This document shows positions 46,901 to 59,377 of a stretch of DNA of 64,000 nt, one piece after another (the first letter of the stretch is position 1; each line of letters opens with the position of its first letter). A program made the translations under genes and the position numbers. Source of the DNA: Mimachlamys varia (Eukaryota; Mollusca; Bivalvia; Pectinida; Pectinidae); the NCBI GenBank assembly GCA_947623455.1, contig OX392527.1:49954401-50018400 (forward strand). The letters run 5' to 3'. The notes under the pieces are model-generated. The model saw only the letters and a program-made list of their open reading frames with translations. It did no database searches and was not told the origin of the DNA.

Positions 46901-49900
46901 ATTGTGGCTAATACGTTGCATAGAGTGTTGGTAAGATATATGGTAACATCTCTATTTAACTGCATTGAATTTTTGAAGAAAAAATTCAATGCAAAATATC
47001 ATTATAAACTGTAGAGTTTGAGTGGTGTTAAATATGTTCGCATGTGGATATATTTGTGGAGATTTAATGCCAGAGAAATAAGTGAAAATTTCCACAGTGC
47101 GAAAAATTCCGCTTTCACAGTAATCTTATACAGTGGACTCCACTTAATATCACTCCTGTTAATATCACATTCCTCTTTATATCATGTTTTTCCCAAGCAC
47201 CATTTTTCTATCTATATAATCTATGTAATTTGATTTGGTTAATATCATGTATTTTGAGGTGAATTCCTCTTAATATCATGTTTTTTTAACCAATCACATA
47301 AAATACCCAGAAAAGATGTCATTTCTATTGATTTCTGATACAACTTGTACAAAATGTTGCATAGAAAATAAAAAATAACCCCAAAAATGATTTTTAGTTG
47401 AAATAATGTTATCTATGTACTGAAACATCTTCATTATGTACATTGGATATCTTACTTTTAGTTATGGAGATTGGAAATGCACTAGATATACTGGAAAAAT
47501 TTGTTTTTCTTAATGTCACATTCTTGTTAATATCATGTTTTTGTCTGACAAATGCAACATGATATAAAGAAGAGTGCACTGTATTGACTTTTAAACTGAA
47601 AATTAGTTGTCATTTATCAAAGTTCCTTCCCTTGTTATCACTTTCATTGTAACAATAGCTCAACATATGATGGAGGCTGATAATGATGATAAAATGATAA
47701 ATATCCATTGTTTTACAATTTGTAGAAAGCTGGATGTACAGGAACAAGGAGAAATCGAGAGCATAGTGAAACAGTTGCCCAAGGATTTAGAAGATAAGGA
47801 TATTCTTCGGAGTCAAAAAGTTTGCATCAAAATGTTGGAAAATGGGTATGTATACAGTATATGCGAAAATACACTAACCAATTCAAGTGAAATGCAGCAC
47901 ATAGCAGAGCTTCAAACAATTAGAAAAATATAATGTAGATGATCAAGTTTGTTATGAATAAAAAAAAAAGGAGTAACTGAAATCTCTCACTTTACGAGCT
48001 TCCAAATACTTTTAAAACAATTGTACTTTAGGGATCAATCTCAAATTTCATATGTATGTTCCCTTTGGTGACTGGTTGTATATGATCTACCAGGTATATT
48101 CAGTATATCCAATAAATAATATGGCCAACAGGCATCTATTTTTGATTTGACAGTAATAATTTATTAACACTGTTTTTCAACGAGTACTGGATGGATTATT
48201 CTCCAGTTTCATATGTAGGTGAGGCACGGTGGTCTAGTGGTGGGACGCCGGGCTCGTGATCGAAGGGTTGCAAGTTCGAGTCCTGGTCACGGCACTTGTG
48301 TTGTATCCTTGAGCAAGATACTTTACTTCGCTTGTTCCAGTCTACTCAGCTGTAAATGAGTATGTGGTTGGGCAGTGCTAGAAATTGTTGAATGAGAACT
48401 GTGAGCGTCGAGATGGCAGCTTCGGTTGTATGTTCCACAGGGAGTTGAGAACGATATTGGCTGGTTGCTAAGGCCCTATAACCACGGATAATAATTTGTG
48501 AACCGCTTTGAGGCAACTTTCAAGTTGTGATAAAGCGGTATATAAGAACCTTGAATTATTATTATTATAATTATTAGGTTCCCTTTGGTCTCTAGTTGTG
48601 CATAGTCCCTTTTTTGACAGATCTGAAAAAAACAATATGGCAGAAAAGTGTCAGTCTTTAAAATGGACAGTAATAGTTTGTTATCGCTATTTCATGTCAT
48701 GCATGTATGGATCATTCTCAAACTTCATCTGTAGGATCCCCTTGGTGCCTAGTTGTGCATTTTTCCATTTTCGGATTTACCAAGAAAATGATATGGTTGA
48801 CAGACACCTGTTTTTATGCTATGACTGTATGCATATTAATACTAGTCCTACATCTTACTTAAAATCTTCCTTTCTATCTACGAAGACCACTGGAGGACAT
48901 TATTGGCATAATCTTAAAATTATATCATATAGATTCATACAAACCTGACAATAACTAGCTACACAAATGACTCTGTTGTGTGAACTTCATATTTACTTTC
49001 CTGCTTAAGTTTGTTAATTTCTAATTGTTTGACTTTCATTTCTTCTCACAGGATCCATGAAGATCTGGTGAAAGATTTACTTCTATGTCCGCTGTATATA
49101 GTTACGGGACGGTCAGACCTGGTTCAGACAACTGAATCTCACACCAGGCAGATAAAGACACACATGAGATCCAAATCTACCTGTATCCAAACCATTCTGA
49201 ACTCACTGGAGGTTTTCAGATTTACGGATGTTGTAAGTAAAATTTACTGGAGTAAACAATGTTTTACTTGTACTCAACATTGTGAGGTTGAAATTTTGAC
49301 AAATGTCTTAGAGAAAAAAAAAAAGGAATTAAAAAAGAAATACAGTCAAACCTGTAATAAAGGACACCTATATATAAAGGACATCAGATCCACCCAGTGC
49401 AATTTACGACATAAATTACGTCTGTATAAAGGACACCTGTCTATAAAGGATACTTTTGCTCTATCCCTTAGGTGTTCTTTATAGACAGGTTTGACTATAT
49501 AAGGTCTCCTGTTCAAATGATAAGCTAAAGTAAACTTCTAAATGAGCATTTCATTTTATTCATTTTCATTCATGAAATAGAATAAGTTTAACTTTGTAAA
49601 CTGTGTGAAGTCTGTGTAAATGTGTATTCACAATACTGTATAACTTCTATTATAGACACAGGATGCAGTGGAAACAACAGTTGAACTATTTGCCTTGACA
49701 CATGATGGTAGTACAAGACTGAACCCCTTTACCGGATTTCTCCTCCAAAACAAAAGAGTTCAACAAAGCTGCTTGGACCTTTTCATCAAATGTGAGCTTT
49801 TTACCTGAAAACTTAAAATCCTTTTGCTGATGTCTCAATCCTCATTCATTGTCTCATTGGTTTCACTTACAAGAGACCAAAATTTACCAATCTCCCTAGA

Positions 49901-52900
49901 CATCTCCTTATTTAAGTCCAAACCCACAATAACTCAAAATCTACATCTTGTGGTCAAATGAGATCCTAGTTACTGCAGGGTGTGTTTAATGACCATAACA
50001 GGTGTGTCTGGATCAAATGAATACTTTGTGAAGTTATTTTGACACATAAGAAAGGAAAGACATTGAGCAATGCAGTTTCACGCACTTTCGAATTCGCCCT
50101 CATTGGAAATATAGAAAGAGGGAGATCTCATTATTGAGCCTAATGGGGTTTTATAATAACTCAATAGCCAAAGTCTCAGTAATCCTTTGCATACATGTGT
50201 CCTTCCCATGATATCTGAAGCATGAAGAGTTTTTCCATATGTACAAGCCTACCTTTGTCTTAGGTCAAAGTCCTTTCCGTGATACCTAAACATCTTTATG
50301 ATTCCTTTGTTTTATGCAAGCTTCCTGATGCTTCAATCCTTATAAGTCCTTTCCGTTAAGCCTTATGAGTCTTTCTCCATGTACCAAAAGCCGTTTTCTA
50401 AATACCACAAGCCTACTGATTTTGCAAGCCTTCAGATTCTTTTAAATTGATACATAAATATTCCTATTTTACATAATATCTATATCTTCAGAAGTGTTTT
50501 GCTCGATAGCTGAAGCTTTTAATATTCCTTTTCAATATTCTGGAAGTCAGGACCTCCCAAAGTCTCAAGTATTATGAGTCTTTTCCCCAATACCTAAAGC
50601 TTTACATGTCCTTTTCCATATACCACAAGCCTCCAAATGCCTCAAGCTAAAAAGCCTTTTTCCAGGTAATCCAAAGTCTTGACGAGTTTCCCCAGATACC
50701 TATAGCCTTTAAGTTCGTTTCCATTTACCACAAGCCTTCCAGCATCTCAAAGTTACAAGTCTTTTCCCTGACATCCAAATCCTGAAGAGTCCTTTTCAAT
50801 ATCCTACATTCCCCCCAATGTCTTTAACTAAATAAATAGTTTTTCCCAGATGTCCAAAAGTCTGGATGAATTTTCTCATGTACCAAAAGCCTTGATCCTG
50901 TCTCAAGGCTACTAGTTACAAGTCTCTTCCCAGATATCTGAACCCAACGAATCTTTTCGATAAACCACAAGCCTTGCAATGTTTCAAGCCTTTTGATCTC
51001 TTCTGTTTTCTCTTCATGAATCGTTTTGCTGACTATGTGTATCTGCAGCCTGAAGTTAACCAAACATTATCACAAAAATTAACAACTTTAATAAGAGTAT
51101 AACATTGACCATAGTGAGGTGTCTGCTGTTGTAGATCAGAGTCGGCTGGGCTGTACCGGGAAGATCTGTGGCTCCGTCCTAGATGTAGTGAGATTGGAAA
51201 CTATAGACAATGTGGTATGTATAATATCTAGTGGTGTAGTGATAACCGAAAACATCGATTAAATCGAGCTTGAAATGGGATCAATTCAATAATCAAAGAT
51301 CAATTTTAAAGATTGTTGTCATGAAGAAGATCGTTTTTGTAGATTTGCCATAAAGAACTGACATTCTGAAGATACATAGCTTTTCATGCTTAATCCAAAA
51401 TAAAACATCCATTTTGTCAGTCCTCGCTTGAAACATGCCGGCATTTAAGTATCAGGTAGTGCCAGCGTCATTACGTTATCATAGTCAGTGTAGTGTTTGA
51501 CAAAATTCTGACCATAAATACACTTAATACACTCAATATTTTTTAATGATGGAAAACAGTGTTAATTTTTCAAATTCATTATATACTTTATAGCAAATTT
51601 CAACCACAATAATCTGTAATCGATCGATATTAAAGGCCTGATAATCGATCTCCAAATTCTGACTGATTCCCAGCACTAATAATATCCCTACTTAACCCAT
51701 GAAATTTCATAAAACTGTTCAAACCTTTGAATTAAAATAATTAAATTGTCTCTTCAGGAATGAATGAGTTAAATGATATTACAATTAATCTCCGTTTTTT
51801 TCATCGACCTAATTGACCACTTTTATTTCAATACATTGTATCGCTATATATTTGCTTCCCTGAGCTTGTTTTAATTCAGCAGTAAAAACAATAATGGAAT
51901 TTCTGACCATCTGAAAGTAGCAAAAAGTCATGTCTGTTAATTTCTAGATCATTATACAAGATTGCTGTAATAGTTTCTGTACATCAAAATCAGACTTTGG
52001 TATGCCTAGTGTTAAATTTACCCCCATCTTCTACCAGGGTGAAAAAAACCGATAATAAAGTATGATCCAGAAGTCGTCCAATTCTCAGAGTTTGTGTTGC
52101 CAGGTTTGGCTAAGAATGATATGGCTAGTATTTAATAGCATACTAGAAAAATAGGTAGGGTAGATCAAAACAATTAATATATTTATAATTGTATCTTAAA
52201 ATTTCATTATTGATTTATTTGAAGGTCATAATTAGATTGAAAAAACTAATATAGGCTTTGCCTGTTGTCTAATCCATTTATTGATACGGATGTTTACTAA
52301 TTCTTTTGTTTTTCTTGTTAATTTGTTTAAAGTATCAATAATAAAATATTTTGAAATCATAATATGGAAATTTTATTCTATTAGCCTTTTCTTGGAAATG
52401 CCAATCAATTGCTTTGGTTTATGTTTCAAATTATAGATATGGTTATAGGTCAATTCCAGGATACAAGGGGAGATAATTTGTTTTTCTGTATATTAAAAAA
52501 TTATTTAAAGAAATGCTATGCCAATCTGTCGTAGAAAGCACTTTGGTATGTTTCAAATTATAGATATGGTTACAGGTCAATTTCAGCATACAAGGGGAGA
52601 TAATTTGTTTTTCTGAATGTTGAAAAAATGCTAGACATGTTCTTTGTATGAAAAAGAATATGTAGTACAACAACTTTAATTCGCCCCTTAATTCAGCTGT
52701 TGCATTGATCAGTAAGAATATTTATTTTCATTTATGAAATAAAAGATATAAGTACATTACATGTACAATGCATTTGTATTAGTGGGATTTACTCATCAAA
52801 CTGCTTAGTTGGCACTAAATGTAAGTAACATTTCTTTACAGACCTTCAGCAAATGTTTAGATGTCTTGTGTAAGTTAGCACCTGAAGTGCTATCAACAGA

Positions 52901-55900
52901 TTCAGCAGCTGAAGAGGAGGAAACATTTGACCAACGCCTTACCAACACTGTACAGCGCAATCTTTGCTGTATCGATTGGGAACGAAGGGACACAACTCTT
53001 GAGTTCTTGACAAAGCTCCTGTCCAGTTACCCAGGTATAATTTTGAATGTTTTGCTCACAACACATAAAACTTTCTTGGTAGATTTAATTGCCTTATGCT
53101 TATTGAAATTTGGTTAAAAATAATCTTAAATGACCTGCTTGTAAAAAACAGACTTTATTTATTTTACAACAATTTTGAAACAAGTAATCCAACTTATATT
53201 AATCACTCTTGTTGGCCCGGATGTTGACGCGTGAGGGGTCTTATTGTGGTAGGAAACCTGTGTACCTGAGAAAACCCACGTGGTCGGGCAGGTGACCCCA
53301 TACCTTTTCACATCCGGTCGGGGAATCGTACCCTGGCAGCCTTGGTGAAAAGCAAGTGTGCTATCCACTGCACCACCCGACCACTCTGCTTGTATTGTCA
53401 AATGACTTTGGTACAGAATGATTTGGCTAGTTGCCTGTAGATAACCTTGTGTACCTTTAGTGCAGAGCACTGTGCTGTTACTGAGTGGAACATGTTCTAT
53501 ATATCCTTTACAGACCACAGTGGTGTATACGAGTGGGTCAGGACCGGGCGTCTCTGTGTGTATGTATACCAAGCTCTGGATGATGCTAACAGTTACACGA
53601 GAGCCTCTGCCTTGACGTGTCTGCAGCGAGTACTGGAGTCCAGCCAGCTAACGACATATCTCCTCCAGCAGTGTGACTTTTTTCTGGTACACTTATCTCT
53701 TACTATTATTGTATCATTCTATACCACTTGAGTACAGTCAAAATTAGGGTGAGAAATCTACCAATAATGTGTAGTGACAAAGCCCCCTTTCGTGTATACA
53801 GTTAAGTTGGTGTGCTTGTTTTAAAAAATAATATGTTAAGGTATAAATTTTCAAGGACCTGCAAATGTTTATGCAGGCTGTTTTGTAAGGACCACCAGAA
53901 AGCGGCACCTGAGATCACTAGGTCAGACCTTAGCGTGGGAACCGTATCTAACTTTTAGGCCCAATCACATGAATTTTTTTCTTTTTTAATTATCAGACCG
54001 TCCTCTAATACAATAAAAATGAAATAGTGAAAAAAAAAAAATAAGATGATCAAGCCTAGAATCTACATTTTTTTCAACTAGGTCCAACCTTATTTCATAA
54101 CAACTTTGGTCCATTGTAACCGATTCAACTGTTTGAATCATGATAAATGAATGTAGCCTGAGACATATATAAAGTATGCTATGGTATATTAAAGGGAAAT
54201 GTTTGTTATTGTATATTAAAGGGAAATGTTTGTTATTGTGTAAAAGGCACATTTGTTAAAATTTTATGCATTAACACATGGTTTTCGAACAATATATTAT
54301 CAACACTTTTCAATTCACTCACCCCTGCAATTTCAAAATGAACTATATCTATCTTTGATTTGGGAGAGTTAATTGTGTCTTTAGGGGAGGTGAATTATTA
54401 TTGATCTCTTGACCCATGATCAGCTGCGAAAGTTACCGTAACTATAGTACACAAAACTGTACCCCACTTAGCCCTTTCTTTAACGAAAGAAGTTTTGACA
54501 ATACTTCTCCTGTAAACCTACTTATTTCATCAATTTTGAGTGTAATTTGCGCTCTCAAAATTCTTACTGTAGAAAGCAATATACAGAAAATGTTATTTGC
54601 GCAACCAAAATTTAGCGAAATGCTTTCAGTGCAAAAATCGCTAAAATAAGATTACCGCTAAAAATAATTACAGTGTACCCTCGTTATACGGCCACCTTTC
54701 ATCCACAGCAATTTTGGTGGTATAACGAGGGTGGCGATAATATCGAATTATAAAAATTATAACCATGAATTAAATTGCATAATAGATTGCATTTCCAACA
54801 TTTCTTAAAAAAACAAGCTTAGTATTATATCGTCATGTAGATCTACATTGGCACAAATTTATATCTGAAAATAGTTATTGATCTGCTTTTGCCACATGTC
54901 ATTCCAAATGGAACACTAAAGAGTTCCTCGATCTCAAAAAACAGAACAATATGGCGTTATCGTCGAGGGAAGTATATAGCGATTCAGGACGTTTGTATTT
55001 TAAAGGGTGTGGCGGATGGTGGTATGTGAGGGTGGTGAACTTAACGAGGGAATTATATAGGAGGGAAATCTGTTCTAGAGGTTTAGGTGGCAGAATGCGA
55101 GGGTGGCGGTAGATTCAGGTGGCGATAGGTCGAGTGTACACTGTACTGTTACAGTAATATCTGACACTGCCATGTGATTTAATATCAAATGATGTAATTT
55201 TTACGTGACTGACAAACTATTTTCTGTTTCTTTTTAAGGATGATGTATTCAGAAAGGTAGTGGCGATCTTGGAGAGTGACACTGAGGCCTTTGCCAGGAG
55301 GGAAAGTGTTAGTTTTATAACCAGGATGTGGAATTCTGTACACGGAGACTTGAAAGCAGGCATACTACAAGTCCTTGTCAAAAGAACAAGCTGCGACTTT
55401 GACTGGGAGGTCAAAGTGAAGTTGGTGGACTTTTGGGAGATGCTGATGGAGAAAGACTTGCTTAAAAGACCAGAAGTCAAATTACCATCATATGCCGATG
55501 GATTACTGTCTAGAGAAAATCAGCAAAATCTAGAACAAGCTTTCCACAATATTCGAGAATTTGTCAAGACCGCATGTTTTGAATCTTTATTCAAACTTCT
55601 TGAAGACTATGATCAAAGTGTCTGTCAAAAAGCCTGTTTACTTCTGATAAGACTGACAAAGCATATGTCTGGTGTGCTTGAACAGCACAATTCTGTCTCT
55701 CCAGACTCGGACATCCCTGCAAAAAAGCGGAAGACTGATAGTTCAGATGTGGAATCTATTTATGAAAAGCTGAAAGCTCTAGACCTGACGGCTAGACTGT
55801 CAGAGGTCTCCACCACGTGTGACGAGTACGAGAAGAACCCCATGTCTCTTTTAGAGGACATGTTGTCCTACGCCAACACGACTGACCTGGAAGATGAGAG

Positions 55901-55922
55901 CAATGTTATAGACTGTTATTAA
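43956..55922 (+). CDS. BRAT1: BRCA1-associated ATM activator 1 (BRAT1)
   Basis: HEAT-repeat scaffold that binds the INTS11/INTS9 Integrator nuclease and supports ATM signalling. Ten exons: 43956-44088, 45352-45648, 46109-46496, 47726-47845, 49052-49232, 49656-49791, 51135-51214, 52842-53034, 53514-53686, 55239-55922. All join in frame; 794 aa against 821 in human. The start MEGEFKDKILLQKIADVLET leads to DDTCFQKF (human DDTCLEKL). Other matches are WERRDTTLEFLTKLL (human WEVRDSALEFLTQLS), SYTRASALTCLQ and CDFDWEVKVK (human RDLDWEVRAQ). The C-terminal region has LEDYDQSVCQKACLLLIRL, a KKRK-type basic cluster, and LLEDMLSYANTTD ending in NVIDCY. The final DCY equals the human terminus. Introns carry SINEs, MITEs and degenerate tandem repeats. 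Confidence 0.95.
44656..44979. mobile_element. 324-bp MITE with 9-bp target duplication
   Basis: BRAT1 intron 1. It starts TAGTCCGAAGGGTC and ends GACCCTTCGGACTA. CAGTGCATG occurs exactly on both sides (44647-44655 and 44980-44988). Nine-base duplications fit Mutator-like elements. Confidence 0.88.
45756..45993. mobile_element. 238-bp TA-flanked MITE, relative of 34030
   Basis: BRAT1 intron 2. It starts CTGTAAACAAACTTATTTTT, ends CGCGAAAATAAGTAGGTTAACAG in part, and is flanked by TA on both sides. It shares CGCGATAAAT and GCAATTAAATTTGCGG motifs with the element in UQCRC2. Confidence 0.82.
46009..46071. mobile_element. Short hairpin element ATTCACCCCTG, copy 2
   Basis: ATTCATTCACCCCTGTAATT with inner GGAAGAGTTTAAATGTG, related to 21646-21722; the right end is degraded to AGGGG. 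Confidence 0.6.
47131..47581 (-). mobile_element. 451-bp CAGTG-terminated MITE, copy 2
   Basis: BRAT1 intron 3. It starts CAGTGGACTCCACTTAATAT, ends GAAGAGTGCACTG, and has TA on both sides. It is an inverted copy of 29411-29863, sharing TTAATATCATGTATTTTGAG and similar blocks. Confidence 0.87.
48030..48800 (+). repeat. Degenerate tandem repeat split by a SINE
   Basis: BRAT1 intron 4. Units with TTTCATATGTATGTTCCCTT and AATATGGCCAACAG match METTL14 intron 9 (26620-27180). The unit is interrupted at GTAGG (about 48222) and resumes with GGTTCCCTTTGGTCTC at about 48576, so the SINE inserted within an existing repeat. Confidence 0.8.
48223..48574 (+). mobile_element. tRNA-derived SINE with ATT tail
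   Basis: The tRNA-like head has ACGGTGGTCTAGTGGTGGGA (box A) and AAGTTCGAGTCCTGGTCACG (box B). The central part holds CCTTGAGCAAGATACTTTAC, a block shared by many animal SINEs. The 3' part has GATAAAGCGGTATATAAGAA and an ATTATTATT tail, suggesting mobilisation by a LINE with a matching tail. Confidence 0.88.
49343..49498. mobile_element. ~155-bp TA MITE with CAGTCAAACCTGT ends
   Basis: BRAT1 intron 5. CAGTCAAACCTGTAATAAAG faces TTTATAGACAGGTTTGACT; inner ATAAAGGACACCTGT repeats. TA flanks. Confidence 0.82.
50180..51050 (+). repeat. Degenerate minisatellite in BRAT1 intron 6
   Basis: About 870 bp of short, heavily diverged units (roughly 50-65 bp) built on CTTTTCCCCAATACCTAAAG, ACCACAAGCCTTCCA and TCAAGC..TTACAAGTC. 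Alternating CCACAAGCCT and GAGTCTTTTCC phrases give a clear rhythm without exact copies. Confidence 0.75.
52422..52625 (+). repeat. Spaced direct duplication, ~126-bp step
   Basis: BRAT1 intron 7. ATGTTTCAAATTATAGATAT ... AGGGGAGATAATTTGTTTTT occurs at 52422-52498 and again at 52548-52625. Confidence 0.85.
53203..53395 (-). mobile_element. tRNA-derived SINE in BRAT1 intron 8
   Basis: On minus: TCGGGTGGTGCAGTGGATAG (box A), GCTTTTCACCAAGGC (Glu-like anticodon loop), GGGTACGATTCCCCGACC (box B), then ACCACGTGGGTTTTCTCAGG and TTTCCTACCACAATAAGACC. The body beyond the tRNA part marks it as a SINE. Confidence 0.82.
54314..54391. mobile_element. Short hairpin element TTCACTCACCCCTG, copy 3
   Basis: AATTCACTCACCCCTGCAAT faces TTTAGGGGAGGTGAATT, with an inner GGGAGAGTTAATTGTG. 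Same family as 21646. Confidence 0.65.
54671..55143. mobile_element. 473-bp pogo/Tigger-like MITE
   Basis: BRAT1 intron 9, ending 95 bp before the last exon. It starts CAGTGTACCCTCGTTATACG, ends GGTCGAGTGTACACTG, and is flanked by TA. Inner TATAACGAGGGTGGCG repeats the end motif. No ORF. Confidence 0.87.
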
Positions 55923-55979
55923 AGAAGGAAATACAACCTTGTGGATTGTTATTGATTGTCTTATTCATAGTTAAGGCTG

Positions 55980-57030
55980 TTCTAGAATTAACCCTTTGGG
56001 AGGGGCAGGAGGCACTATTTCAGGCACTGATTCAGCAACACTTTTACCCATCAAAAACTAAAAGTGAATTAATTTAAGGAATGGTACACAGATCTGATGA
56101 TGTATTAATACAGGTGCCTCCCACCACCTCGACAGAATTAATTACGGAATAGCCCATATCTCAACCCCACTTATAAACATGATATACATTTGTATGAGTA
56201 CTGGTGGGTCCCTCCACCCCGACAGAATTAATTACGGAATAGCCCATATCTTAACCCCACTTATAAACATGATATACATTTGTATGAGTATCGGTGGGTC
56301 CCTCCACCCAGACAGAATTAATTACGGAATAGCCCGTATCTTAACCCCACTTATAAACATGATATACATTTGTATGAGTATCGGTGGGTCCCTCCACCCA
56401 GACAGAATTAATTACAGAATAGCCCATATCTTAACCCCACTTATAAACATGATATACATTTGTATGAGTACCGGTGGGTCCCTCCACCCAGACAGAATTA
56501 ATTACAGAATAGCCCGTATCTTAACCCCACTTATAAACATGATATACATTTGTATGAGTACCGGTGGGTCCCTCCACCCAGACAGAATTAATTATGGAAT
56601 AGCCCGTATCTTAACCCCACTTATAAACATGATATACATTTGTATGAGTACCGGTGGGTCCCTCCACCCAGACAGAATTAATTATGGAATAGCCCGTATC
56701 TTAACCCCACTTATAAACATGATATACATTTGTATGAGTACCGGTGGGTCCCTCCACCCAGACAGAATTAATTACGGAATAGCCCATATCTTAACCCTAC
56801 CATGCATGATATACATTTGTATGAGTACAGGTAGGTCCTACCATCCCGACAGAATTAATTACCGACTAGCCCATATTTTAACCCTACCACACATGATATA
56901 TGAGTACAGGTGCCTCCCACCACCGCAACAGAATTAATAACAGAAAAGCCCATTTCTTAACCCCACTTTTAAACATGATATACATGTGTATGAGTACAGG
57001 TGGTACCGGCAGAATTGATTAAAGAACAGC
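55980..57030 (+). repeat. 90-bp minisatellite downstream of BRAT1
   Basis: From about 56110, ATGATATACATTTGTATGAG recurs at 56179, 56269, 56359, 56449, 56539, 56629 and 56719 (exact 90-bp step), then in diverged, shortened units to about 57030. Because 90 is divisible by three, one frame stays open for 252 codons. No start context, splice sites or family match support a protein. Variants between units look like ordinary point drift. Confidence 0.93.
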
Positions 57031-59377
57031 CCTTACATTAAACCTAGAGCATTATACCACATTGGTATGGATTCTTTTCTATTTTATTTGTAAGAGAGCG
57101 AAGGGGCACTTTTTTGTGCTTCCATGCAACATACCAAAATATTTTCCTCTCGGATTCTCAAAATTATTTTAAGGTTTTATTTTAGACTCGAAACAAACAT
57201 TTAAAAAAATTGTTTTGGCATTCTCAAATTTTAGCACAGAATGGAATTTAAAAATATTAGCGCAATGATGAATTGGTGCAATCGCATTAATATTATACTT
57301 GCTGTAGAAAGCAATATACAGAAACTGTCACAATCATTATTGCCGATTTTCCGTATTTATTTCACGTTTGTAACAAATATTTGAACCTTGAAACAGTTGC
57401 TCCAGATCATTAAAATGTTAAAGCCTTATTAGTCGCAATCTTTCAGAATGATGTCTTTGTGGAATGTTTTACTTAGAAACCTACCAGGTAGTTTAACTAA
57501 GAAATGAAAGAAAAACTTTTTGTATAACAATTCTGTGCATAAGCAGAATCAATTTTAAACATCTTGGGAATTTGAAAACATACGTAGATGACATATTTCT
57601 TTAAGTCAGTACTAAATGTCTACCTGAACATTTTGTAGCACTCCTGTAAAAATAATACACGTTAACAGAGGTTTTATCCTTCCTCCAAACACCGTGACAA
57701 GGTGCATGTGAGCGGAGACCGTGGATGTGGATGTCAAGTGTCAATATCCTGAAAATATCTGTACAGTTCAACAATGCATAGCCACACGTTCACTGTGACT
57801 CCCACAAACTTTGTCGTATTTAGGAAATACCTGTTCAGTTTTAAACCCTAGCACATTTTTTTCAGTATTCAAGCTGGAGGATAAGTCCAAAAATGTATGT
57901 ATTAATTGATTTTTTCAGATACTGTTCTTTTGAGAGGAAGAAAAAATTATTAATAATATCATGTTACTCCAATGTCAGGCAGTAGAAATGCTAGGTCAAC
58001 TGTTATTTATGTCAGGCTTATTTATAGTATATAAGGCTATTTTCTCATCAGATTTTAGCTCTTAATAAACACTTTTTTTATGTTATAATCACACATATAA
58101 AACTGGGTTCATGCATAATGATTATTTAGACATTAAGCAGACTTCATCAAATTGTCACTTGTTTCTGAAAAGAAAGTGTGGGATGGGGAAGTATAAAGTA
58201 TTATAGTTCTATTTGTACATTTTAAAAAAATAATTTTGAAGCACATTCGATTTTCATTACCCATTTTACATAGAAAGTCTGTCATTGGAAAAATTCTTGT
58301 CTTTCTGTTAGGTTTTTATTTTTGTCAATTACTATAGTTTCAAATTACATTTTTAAAATACTTTTTTTTTTTTTTTTTTTAATTAAGCTTCCATTTGATT
58401 CAAATATAAATTTCAGATAAAGATGGCCACCTTTGAAAAAATTACAAGGGTAACACACTTGCATTATAAACAATTTGTCAATGTTTTGAAATTACCATGG
58501 GGAGAGTATGCCCATGTTCAGAATTAAAAACACTAAAACCAAATAATGATAAAGAGTTTGTGTATATTGAAACACTTTTAATTGACATTTTTAGAGCTTT
58601 TAGAAAATGGAAATAGTTATATATACTGAGTAAGCAAATTCTCTGGTTGAAAATTCTCAATCTAAGGGTTCATAATTGGGAAAGCTAGACAGGTAGTCTC
58701 TCCAAAATGGGGAGAAATGTCAAGTATGGCCGTACCTATTGTTTACTTGCACTCCTAGAATACTGTAAACATTTTTATTTTTGTGCTCTCAAAATTTTAC
58801 ATGAGTTTTTAATTAAATTTAAACAAATAAGCACAACAATTAATGAAATGGAAAACTCTAAATATTACTGCAGAAAGAAATATTTATATACAGAAACTCC
58901 AAGTTGCACAATCATAATTTAGCAGAATGTGTTTTCAGTGTGAACAATTGCTAAAATAAAGATTTCTGCAAAAAATATATATGTGTACAGTATATCATGA
59001 CACAGTTGAAGGCTCAGTTCAGGCTAACTGTCAGAACTTAATTCACAGCATTGCAACAGGAATATTGACTAGTGTTTTGATGTTTAACAATTAAATAGCT
59101 GACCTTAGTGTGCTTTCAATTTTGTTAAAATAAACCAAGTAGTGGCGAGTACAAAATGAGCCAAATTGAACCCCTGATATTCAGAGGATAAGCAATATTT
59201 ATCATTGGAAAATCATTTTATAGATAAAAATAAAGATTATCTGCACTAAAATAACTAATTACATAATAAGGCGTGAAAAAAAACATGATAAATATTATTC
59301 ATCCCCGCTATAGAAGAGTTTAAATGTATCTGCTGGGATTTTGTTACTGGGCCATTTCTAAAACTTCATTTTATGCC
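57031..59377. other. Intergenic AT-rich DNA
   Basis: No gene supported. It includes scraps of the CTGTAGAAAGCAATATACAG-type element (57300 and 58760-58990) and a poly-T run at 58364-58380. Confidence 0.5.

Noticed and set aside
49011..49484. 157-codon ORF read as a single exon
   Set aside because: Only 49052-49232 is BRAT1 exon 5. The remainder reads through a GTAAGT donor into intron and a MITE.
56179..56937. 252-codon ORF as a repeat protein
   Set aside because: It is explained by a 90-bp unit whose length is a multiple of three; no family match, no signal for splicing or initiation.
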